Source: Cryptomeria japonica
Taxonomy: Eukaryota; Streptophyta; Pinopsida; Cupressales; Cupressaceae
Assembly (NCBI RefSeq): GCF_030272615.1
Contig: NC_081410.1
Location: forward strand, 257,099,533 to 257,163,532
Direction: 5' to 3'
DNA: 64,000 nucleotides
The translations under genes and the position numbers were made by a program. The notes beneath the pieces are model-generated. The model was not told the origin of the DNA. It worked only from the letters and a program-made list of their open reading frames with translations, and did no database searches. This document shows positions 55,301 through 64,000 of the stretch, in pieces (position 1 is the stretch's first letter; each line of letters opens with the position of its first letter).

Positions 55301-57640
55301 CCTATGCTGCCTCTATCAATAGGTGTATCTTGCCTAACTTCAGTATGTCCCGACGGCACCCTAGGTGGACCCATCACTCCTCCATTATTAGTATGTCGAG
55401 AGGTAGATTAAATCGATCTCTTCCCCATGAAAGAACTAAAAATAGGCTCCCTTTGACCCTCAGGAATGGATCTCTCATAAGCCTGCCTATAGTAAATAGC
55501 CTCCTGTGCAGCAACAAAATATCTATCTACCTGGCTCCGTGCCTTTGTCACCCGCCCAAATAACTGATCATATGCATCCTTGGTGATCTGAGCTCTCCTA
55601 AATTCATCATCCCTCTCCCTCTACAGTAGATCTCTCTTAGCGGCTATCTAATCCCTCTCTTTAGTCAACTCCTCCATCACCCGCCAATACTAATCTCTAT
55701 CCTCCATCCGCTGCTACCGCAAAGTAGCGACCAAGTCCTCTAAACTCCTAACTTGATCTCTCAATCCCTCCTCATCTCCTCTCTTTGCACCTCCTAAATC
55801 TATATCCTAGGTATGTCAACATCATGTCCATTTTCCTCACCCTCATCCCCATCATTTCTCAATGAGCCTAATGTTGACTCATCGCCCTCACTATCACTCC
55901 TATCAGAATTGCCCAAAGATGCAGTCTCTCCACTAATATCCACATCCTCCTCTCCACTCTCTACCTACTCTACAATCACTACTATCAGATCTATCTAACC
56001 TCTATATCTCCCTCCTCCATCTCTCCCCCCATCTCTCCCCCCACCACTCCCTCTCCCCCTGGGACCCCTGCCATGTCTAATCTATTGAGCAACAATTTGA
56101 ACTATTGGATCTATCAAAGGTATGTGTATGTGTTGTATCCACCATACACTATATTGTGTTGTGGTCCTCAGATCCGCTACACCAACCCGCCATCCCCACT
56201 GAATAGGAGCAAGAGCATCAAACTCAGCAATAGAAACATGAGGTTGCAAGCAAGCACCCCAATCACCAACCTCTCGAGTAGTGCGAGCAAAATAAGTTGT
56301 CACATTCAAAATACCCTGTACTCCCTGAACTGTTGGAGTACACGGCCAAGAAGATGCGTATCAATAACCCTATGGCCACCCACGTCTCGACCAATAGTAT
56401 ATTTCTATTGTCGACAAAAAGGAAGATGTTGGGCATCATCAGCTCAACCGAGGCAAGTGAGATAAGATCTCCATGAGATACTATAAGATATCAATCTGTT
56501 GATGCCAATACAAGATATTACCCGACGCCCTACATCTCACACCAACGGTTTACCTATAAGCATATGGTTGCTCTGGCTCAAAATCAACATGTAACATAGG
56601 ATGGAATATAGCTATGTGCTCCCAAGCCCACATCTGGAGCAAAGTAATGCCACATCCAACTGATTTCTATCACAAATAAACAATCCCAAGCAAACACCCA
56701 TCTATCAATAATCATATCATGCATGACACATCCCCATCCAACATGGAAAGCATGGCTACATCTATCAAGGATCAATAATCTAGCAAAATTGCAAGCAAGA
56801 ACAACGGTGAGATCATCATAATCAAAATCATCCCAATGAATCTCATTATGATTATGAATATGGAGATCCTCCTCCAAACACTCAAACAGTGCACACAAAG
56901 CAGATACACCATCACGATGATCAAAAGTAACTTGTGTACCAAATATCAGAACGTGTAATATATGCCACACATCCTCAACTATGATGAATGCCTCACCTGT
57001 CGGCAAATGAAAAGAACATGTCTTCAAATGCCACCGCTCAATCAAAGCAGTAATCATGGCCCTGTTGGCTGTAACCTCAGGCAAATGTGCTATGTGATAG
57101 AATCCAACCTATCGCAATAAAGCATTATCCTCTACGTCCAACTCATGACATCGATCAAGACCATCTGGCCTTGTCTATCTAGCAAGCAATACTGGACAAT
57201 GCTCCTGCATTTGGAAAATAGAAAAAATGAATTAGTTACATCTTTGCATTATCAAGACGCATAAATAAATGCCTATCATCATCAATTGCAAAATACTTAA
57301 ACCAAATACAAAATTATTTAGGCAATTGTGAATTAAAACTTTCAAATGCGAAATGATTTAAGCAATTATGAATCAAAACTTTCAAATGTGAATTGATTTA
57401 AACAAGTGTGAATCAGGAATTTCAAGTGCGCAATTAAAAATCAATTGTGAAGCATAAAAACCAAATGTGAATATTTTATAGCAAATGTGAAAAAATTGAC
57501 TGTCAATTGCGAAATGCATGAAAGTTGACCTATCAAAGATCGATGCAAAAATTAGAAAAAATAGATGAAAAAAGGGCATAAATTTTGACAACTCACCATG
57601 CCACCAGTGTCGGGAGGTCTCTGATATGACCGCACTCATT
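55300..57640 (-). pseudogene. Antisense plant-mobile-domain gene of element A, two exons
   Basis: Minus strand, that is, antisense to gag-pol of A. The exon 1 remnant ends at 57597 before a GTGAGT donor; its last codons (SYQRPPDTGGM) align with RFQRPVEAGEP of the B gene. Exon 2 begins at 57204 after ATGCAG. It holds LPEVTANRAMITALIERWHL, KTCSFHLPTGEAFIIVEDVW, HILHVLIFGTQVTFDHRDGV and CNFARLLILDRCSHAFHVGW. Further left are an acidic/basic region (about 55990-55850), a coiled segment (AYDQLFGRVTKARSQVDRYF near 55560-55500) and a tail with GGVMGPP near 55360, as in B. Several stops and probably frameshifts are present; 56584-57084 is the longest open stretch. The start codon of B is not preserved. 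Confidence 0.8.
57205..57596 (-). other. Intron of the antisense PMD gene, element A, with motif array
   Basis: 392 bp between GTGAGT and TTTCCAAATGCAG on the minus strand, same position and phase 0 as in element B. On the plus strand 57260-57520 holds about ten words such as CAATTGTGAAT, CAAATGCGAAAT, CAAATGTGAAT, CAAGTGTGAAT and CAATTGCGAAAT spaced 20-40 bases, so this intron also contains an array, with a different motif from B. Confidence 0.7.
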
Positions 57641-58025
57641 CAGAAAAATGCAGTCTCGCTCTGTGACCTACCATTTTGCTCCAAGGACGCTGAAAGCACT
57701 ATAATCTCAAAGGAATTCTTACAAAGCAAGTTAGTGCAAATGAGCTCAAATCAATACCAATTTTCAATTTATAGCTCACAATTAGGGTTTTTTGCCATCC
57801 TAACGGTCGTGGGCCTCTCTAACTTCAACGCAATTGTAAACATGCCAAATGAGATTGAAACCTTACCAAACTGCACATTATCACTTTCTTGCATATTTCC
57901 AAAAAATGTCTTCATTCCACAATTTTTTGACCACTTTTTCCGAGGGGGCATATTTAGAGTGTCACCAGGGCATACGGGGCAGAATTTTTCATTTTTTTTT
58001 AAACAACATCGTTTCGACATTGTGT

Positions 58026-58039
58026 CAAAGAGGGACAAA
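58026..58039 (+). promoter_or_regulatory. Polypurine tract, element A
   Basis: CAAAGAGGGACAAA directly before TGTAGACACC; matches AAAGAGGGGCAAAA of element B. Confidence 0.85.
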
Positions 58040-59150
58040 TGTAGACACCTAAAAATGTCTCATCAATGCTACATTAATTATTCATCTATTTAATTAAGTA
58101 ATTATTTAATTATTTAATTAAACTAACCTATTCTTCTAATCAATTCAAATCATTATTAATTGTCCAAACTTTTATATCATTCTAATTAATTAACCCTATC
58201 TCAATTATTAATTAAATATCAATTATTTAATTAATTACGACCTTTTCCTTAGTTAAATAATCTTTATTATTTAATTAATTCAATTTCCTATGTTTAAATA
58301 ATTTTATTTAAATTAATTAATTAAATTCCTCCAATTCCCCAAATTATAATTCCAATTAATTCCATCTAATTTCATTTCATTTCTCCCAAATTCTAATTCC
58401 AATTAATTTCATTTCCTCCAAATTCACATTTCACCAAATCTGAATTTCAATTAATTTCATGTGCATTTCAGCATTTGAAAGTCCAAATTCAAATCCAAAT
58501 TGAAAATGAGAATCAAATTCAATTTCAAAATCCTACAACACATTCTAAAATCAGAACTGATTGATCAAATCAGTTATCTAATCAGTTAACTCAATTAACT
58601 CATCAATCATCCTTTTTAACTCTCAATCACCTTTTTTTGATTAATCCATCTAATCAGTCATCTCCCTAATCAATCCAGTCAACTAGCTAGTAAATTCAGT
58701 CTACTGATCAATCAATTGAGTTCACTAGCCAATCTATTTAGTTCACTCTCTAATCTATTGAGTTAACAAATCAGTCAAATATGTTAACTGATCAATCTAA
58801 ATCAGTTATCTATCAATCAACACTTGAGTTCTATTTCTCACCCCCTTTGTGTTTAAAATATATAAATTCCACCTCATTTTCTCATTTCAAGCTAGAGAAT
58901 CCAGAAAAGATAATCAAAGTCTTCAATTATTGTCCATCTTATGCAGGAAATCAAGTGCAATACCTGAGAGCCACCTACACAAACAACAATGGAAGCACAA
59001 ATGGGGAATAGGGAGTTTAATTAGCTTAATTCTTCTACTTCTTTCATTTATTCTATTGCTTTGTGTTTAAAATCAGCTTGATTAGTTAAGGATTTTTGTG
59101 ATTAATCCTTTTAGCCTAATTAGCTTACATTTGATGATTTCAAACATGAT
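58040..59150 (+). repeat. 3' LTR of element A
   Basis: Begins TGTAGACACCTAAAAATG. First 485 bases align with 25431-25915; the rest has no match at the 5' end. Region 58545-58820 holds hairpin-like units (AACTGA/TCAGTT at 58555-58575; TAACTGAT/ATCAGTTA at 58785-58808). AATATATAAATTCC near 58857-58870 is a possible TATA box. The end near 59150 is a guess, since no clear CA plus duplication is found. Confidence 0.7.
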
Positions 59151-59159
59151 AAAAAGTAG

Positions 59160-61336
59160 TATGGAATAATGATATGGTCATGGTGGCCTACGAGTACTTT
59201 ATTTCACTACATCTTAGGAAATTCTAGCTGGTTTGTGCTCCATGTCACCATATTTGTAACACCCTACCAAGGATTCCTAGAGTATAAAATAAAAGTGTAC
59301 AAGAAATGCATAGAAATTTTATTTTTTGAAGTAATTAAGTGTCATCATGAATTACATATACAAGCATAATTCTCAACCATCAACTAAGTATCAACCCACC
59401 AAGAACATACAGAAGACTAAACTCTTGGAACACCAACCAAAATAACTCAAGTCACTTCTAAGGGTTCCTAGATGTCCCTACCTTAGGAATGCATCCATGA
59501 CAAGTTCAATCACTTGTGACCTACTAGGAGATGACTAAATCAACCTCCAACTCAAAACCAACCTACCTAAGTTAATTTTAAAACACCAATAGAAATATTC
59601 CTATGATAACATCATGATACATCAAGGATAAAGGATTATATGATACCAAACATCATGCTCGATTCCAACATCGGTGCACATAAGGCAATATCAATACATA
59701 TCTAATATCAATTATATATTCATATCCAATTGGAGTGTCCATTACATCCATGGTCAATGATACAATACATGGTACAATATATAGATGGTTACATCTCACA
59801 AGAAAGAGATAATTTAAGAAGGATCCAGTGTTAAGGAAGGAGGTAGCATCCATCAAGCTAGTCATGAACCAAGTTCTTCAATCCCTAATGGTGGTTGCCA
59901 ATGCCACCCAACCATGTGGTACCCTTAGGTCCACCCCTCGTGCTTGTGTATATAGTCACATGATCCAAACAGTCATACATGAATATAGGGATAGCAATGG
60001 GTTTACACAAGATCCAACATGGAGAAAATTATCAATCATAAACATACCAACAAGAGTCATAAAGCCACATCAATATGATAATACCAATGATACATCATTA
60101 TCATAAAAGAGAAAAAATCAAGTATAAAAGGTTCTTGACCAATACTAAGTATAAATACCAAAATAATGAGGAAGCATCCTCAATCAGCAACAATAAGAAC
60201 AAGGAGGCACTCACAAGAGAAACACCAAAATTGCCATGAGGTATATATCACAACAAGATAACGAGAAGATCCAGCAACAATAAATCCATAGGGTACCACT
60301 CAACAATCAAGACCTAGATACTATAATTCTAGTGTAGGGAGTGTCATCATGTGTTCTCGTAAGGACATGCCACACATAATGGAAGCATTCTCTCATACAG
60401 ATGAGAATGATGATCATGCAAGTCCCAGTGCTACATGAGTGGGCATGTCTCTCCGGATAAGTCCCAGCACTCCATGTCCGAGAATGCCTTCCCAAGTCAT
60501 CCTTAGCCTCATACTATCACTCGAGGAATACTTGGGGAACCACTTATCTTAATTAATATTTTATCTCATCCCAAGTTTATTATTAAGATATCACTTGATA
60601 AAGAAACTCCCCAACGTGATTTCATGCATACCACTTTGGGTCGAGTGTGCATTGGGAGCCACTCCCTAGACCCACTATAGTACCTAGTCCTAGGCTCATC
60701 TTAAATTTAGTAAGGTATCAAAGTAAAACATAATGCAATGATCCATTTATCATATTCACATAACATCATATGTCCCTTTTACACAATACCATATCATCCA
60801 ATACAAGGCATACAAAATTGGTCATGCTACCAAGAGAATTAGATCCACTTGATCCCACAATGAAGTACAATCACATAAGATAATAAAATTATCCATATCA
60901 AGATTCCCATAATCTTATAGTCATACTTTCAATTGCTCATAACAAGCGTTAATGCATCAATGTACCCAAAAAGGCACGAGTCAAATAATGATCACAACCT
61001 CATTGCAACTCAACGTACCCACATCAATACATCATCTCAAGAATCAATAAAAATACTGAATTTCCCATACATGAAGATACTATGGAATAGATACATATAC
61101 TTTCATCATAATAGCATCACAAGAAGTCATGAACATAGTGCATAATGAGCCATAACTCAAGGAGAAATCATAAGGCCACATGAGCATGAAGATGAATCCA
61201 ATTTGATCTGGAATCAAGTATACAAGCATAATGTTTCATGTCACAATATAAAAACATGTTAAAAACATCATATTTTATTCTCATTAGATTCAATTAGGTC
61301 CTAGAAAGTCAACCTATAGTCCAAATGATTTCAAAC
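59160..61336. other. Unassigned AT-rich sequence, possible LTR start at 59255
   Basis: TGTAACACCC at 59255 resembles the LTR start of some plant gypsy elements, but no second LTR, primer site or coding domain is visible. Region 60410-60500 has two GTCCCAGxxCT words. No gene recognised. It ends at the insertion of element G. Confidence 0.3.
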
Positions 61337-62252
61337 TGTTGGAATCCAAGAACACTGAGAGGGGGGAGGTGAATCAGTGTTCTGTTAGTTATAATATTTT
61401 TAGCCTTATTAACAAATCCACTTATTAACCGATATGCATAAAAGAAATTAACAACAAGTAATATTAATGAAACCACATGAATCAACACCATAACACAAAG
61501 ATTTATATGTGGAAAACCTCAAAGAGGAAAAACCACAGTGGGATTGGTGACTCACAATATCTATCCATTGGCCAACTAAATAAATATTACAAGAGGGGCA
61601 TGCACATGCAGGAAGGCACACTTCCTAGAGCACACTTCTCATCACAAAAGGATCCTCACTGACTAGAGATACAATGTACTAGATTACAAACAAAAAATGA
61701 ACTCAGAATGTGCATCTACTATGCTGGATGAGTTTCGGTTAAAGAATTGTCTATACCGCTTATACTATAACATCCCTTACCGGTGACTTAGATCGCTTCC
61801 CAAACCTCTAGACAAATAATCAAGACCGATTACATATCTTTGCATTTGCACTATATCTATCAAGATCTTGCTTCACATAACATCACATAACCTACCGCAT
61901 CTCTTATCTAGCATATATCTAAAATCACCTAACCGGACTGACTTATATACCCATTTACATGAATAAACACAAATGCCTTATGTAGGCTTACAATCATATT
62001 ACAAATGATAAGACACATGTCGGCCCAAACAAATAAATATGAAACAATATGATTGTTGTCACTTTCATGCTTGCCAGATCAATCACCTATGTCAGCCTTA
62101 GAATACTAGTTCCAAGTTTGTCAGTTACATGCTTGTCAGTTCCCTGAATCTCGGTGAAGTGAATGTCGATTACCTTGATTTCCAGATCTACCATGAAGTG
62201 TTTTTCCATCAATAAAAACACCTATAACTTGGATGAGTGTCAATTGCCAACA
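61337..62252 (-). repeat. 3' LTR of element G
   Basis: 916 bp from TGTTGGCAATTG (62252) to GGATTCCAACA (61337) on the minus strand. Its 3' end has GATTCACCTCCCCCCTCTCA, like GATTCACCCCCCACCCTCTC at the LTR end of element D. CCGGT/ACCGA words are frequent, again as in D. Confidence 0.85.
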
Positions 62253-62440
62253 ATCTCCCCCTTTGGCATTGATGGCAACACTCATGTGAAAAATGGATTG
62301 TTGAAGTATTGTACCGGTTCCTGTCTGAAATCTAGTCTCCCAAAACTGATCTCAGAAGGTTGCTCCCCCTGAGCTATACATTACATCTTATGTCCCTTGA
62401 CATTTTTCACATCCACCTCTCCCCCTTTGACAATAATGCC
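62253..62440 (-). promoter_or_regulatory. Repeated polypurine tracts, element G
   Basis: Minus-strand AAAGGGGGAGAT adjoining the LTR, CAGGGGGAGCAA near 62361-62372, and CAAAGGGGGAGAGG near 62418-62430. Same arrangement as element D (10345-10513), a Sirevirus trait. Confidence 0.75.
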
Positions 62441-64000
62441 AAAGGCTGTGGCTCAATGAAATTATGTACAAATCAACATTGTGAATACCAGATCTAAATG
62501 TACTTGAAAATATATGGATAAGAACCCTTCAAAAATGCCAAATAAGCATCCCAGTCGGATTTTAAAATTCCTAAAATTGATACAAACCCATTTAGAATGT
62601 AAGTGTGCAATTCTTCTTCTGTTAGGGTTGTCGGTGTGGGCATATTCATCTGGTCTATACATTCCTGCTTATTAAGTAACAAGGTATTAAGTGGGGACTT
62701 ACCAAACCTCTCAATTCTCTGGCCTGCCAGATTAATTTGTCCTATACCTTCTCCAGGACTGAAATTTCTGACTCTAAAAGAATAATTTTACCATCAAGAG
62801 AGTTGGTCAAAGATTTAGTACCATCAAAACTGACTACAAGTTGTTCCAACTTGTCCTTATCCACCTTAACTTTATTATCCAAGTCTTCTATTAGTTTAGT
62901 TGTGTTAGTGCAAGACCGGTATATGCAACTACATTGATGAAGAGATTCATCAATCCTTGTCAACTCTTCTGTCAGCTTAGCTTTGTCGGATATGATCATA
63001 TTATCATAGGTAACCTTCCTAGCTGCATTATACATTTCCACAAATTGTCAGTTTGACAATTGTTGAAGAGTTTGTACTCTTTTGAAATGTGCTCAGTCAA
63101 ACCTTTCAACTTACTGGATGGACTTGCAACCTGATATATCTTGCATTCTAGTGCAAGTTGCTACAAAATTGGAATAGCCTTCTCAATAACCTGTTTATCC
63201 TTTGATTCTTCCTTCCTCAATTTCTAAGTCGCAACAAACATCAATTCAAAACTACTCAGCTGCTCAATATTCTTATTCTCAAAATGACCAAAATCTTCTT
63301 GACTGGATGAGTCAAGTGCCAATAATGAGGGACCAACATCTGGTGAAGGTGTTGATACCCTGACTTCAGTTTGTTCAACCTGAACTTTCTCCTCTACCTT
63401 CTAGTCAACTACATCATTTACCTTCTCCTCAGCACAGGTGGCTTCACCACTTGGTGTAGTTATTTTTGTAGCATCTACCTCATGAACTTCAATTGTGTTA
63501 ACATCAATTACCAGAGGAGGATTGTCTTCTATCGGTATGTTCATCTCTACATCATGTACATGTGTTACTACTAGAGGAATGTCCTCAGTTATTTTATGTT
63601 CCAAAACCAGTGGATCTCCACCTAGTATACCTTTACCCTTAGCATCAACCAGGATGTTTGGAATGTTAGACTTAGGAGGTGTATCCGGTGATGTAAAGAA
63701 ACCTAGTTTATCAACAAATAATTTAACCCAAGCCTCATGAGTTTCCTTGGCAATCCCATTTACTCTACCCACCATAAGACTTATATGTCAGTGTCTACTC
63801 CAAAAAATTATTTTGTTAGCAAAATCTAGACACTGTCGCATCTCTTCATTAGTAATCACCACAAATAGTTAATAATTCCTGAACCTTTATGTGTTTATCT
63901 TCCTCAATAGAAGATAACCTCCTAGCATCTAACTTATTCTACAAATATGCTGGTATTTGCTTCTCAATCTCAAGTAAAGCTTTCTTATATATCTAGGTAT
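62440..64000 (-). pseudogene. Unknown accessory gene upstream of the 3' LTR of element G
   Basis: Minus-strand coding-like segments in different frames: an EIEKQIPAYL segment near 63980, 63401-63775 (FFTSPDTPPKSNIPNILVDA, then an acidic Val/Glu/Asp-rich stretch), 62742-63041 (Lys/Leu/Asp-rich, coiled-coil-like) and 62494-62682 (MPTPTTLTEEELHTYILNGF, ending YIFKYI). They occupy the place where some Sireviruses carry an env-like gene, but I see no signal peptide or membrane segment and do not call it env. Layout resembles the unknown gene at 18441-21716. Frameshifts show it is decayed. Confidence 0.5.

Larger units (their letters stand above)
49912..59150 (+). mobile_element. Element A (right part)
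   Basis: Resumes the RNase H frame cut at 33607: after the CATAC duplication it reads RECLEVVFASQKLRHYLLSH. Then archaeal-type RNase H, integrase to 51953, a patch of foreign fragments (52200-53160), 31-bp repeats, the antisense PMD gene, polypurine tract and 3' LTR. The right end is not fixed. Confidence 0.85.
61337..64000 (-). mobile_element. Element G: 3' end of a Ty1/copia (SIRE/Maximus-like) retrotransposon
   Basis: On the minus strand: an unknown gene (64000 to about 62440), repeated polypurine tracts, and a complete 3' LTR (62252-61337). Polypurine context GGCATTATTGTCAAAGGGGGAG is shared with element D. The 5' LTR, gag and pol would lie right of the window. The candidate target duplication is CAAAC at 61332-61336. 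Confidence 0.8.

Noticed and set aside
59255-61336. Solo LTR starting TGTAACACCC
   Set aside because: Only the start motif is seen; no end, duplication or partner. Noted as a possibility only.
62440-64000. Retroviral-type envelope gene
   Set aside because: Position fits, but there is no signal peptide, no membrane segment and no cleavage motif visible.
1-64000. Host single-copy genes, tRNAs or rRNAs
   Set aside because: Scanning by eye for domains and cloverleaf-like sequence gave none; every recognisable protein segment belongs to a retroelement or an unknown gene that probably travels with one. A tRNA scan could still find a degenerate one.

Overview
The window looks like repeat-dominated nuclear DNA from a seed plant with a large genome. 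It is AT-rich, with no bacterial gene organisation and no recognisable single-copy host gene, tRNA or rRNA. Nearly everything I can name is an LTR retrotransposon or a decayed piece of one. The lineages are Ty3/gypsy elements of the Tat type (two RNase H domains, no chromodomain, antisense extra gene) and Ty1/copia elements of the SIRE/Maximus type. A gymnosperm is plausible, but I cannot prove it from sequence alone.

Layout. 1-4296: 5' part of a minus-strand Tat-like element (C): LTR, primer-binding site, long leader with two palindrome arrays, protease remnant. 4297-5668 and 12036-15174: older gypsy leader and LTR material (F), minus strand, split by a complete copia element (D, 5669-12035, target duplication ACTTC). 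15175-17160: decayed gypsy protease region. 18441-21716: one long decayed reading frame for an unknown protein. 22031-23228: array of self-complementary units whose stems change in matched pairs. 24180-25430: probable remnant of a plant-mobile-domain (PMD) gene. 25431 to about 59150: plus-strand Tat element A, interrupted by a 16.3-kb minus-strand Tat element B (33608-49911, identical 783-bp LTR lengths, target duplication CATAC). 59160-61336: little that can be named. 61337-64000: 3' end of a minus-strand copia element (G) with an extra gene upstream of its LTR.

How the parts work together. A and B share one plan: LTR, long structured leader, gag-protease-RT-RNase H-archaeal-type RNase H-integrase in one frame, and then, between integrase and the 3' LTR, a gene on the opposite strand encoding a PMD protein. 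In B, exon 1 (34736-34801) and exon 2 (35604-37592) join in frame across an intron with GTAAGT and CAG borders. Element A keeps an intron at the same place and phase. The introns, leaders and LTRs carry arrays of short imperfect palindromes that differ in sequence between elements but recur in the same positions. In B the leader arrays and the intron array are inverted relative to each other, so the two ends of the genomic RNA could pair.

The best candidates for something undescribed are these hairpin arrays, in which stems differ while self-complementarity is kept. The clearest are at 22031-23228, 35292-35571 and 1531-1770. Next come the spliced antisense PMD gene, the tandem-duplicated small leader ORFs, and the unknown gene at 18441-21716. 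All coding regions are at least partly broken. In B the breaks are only premature stops, with no frameshift, although its LTRs differ at only 3 of 783 positions.
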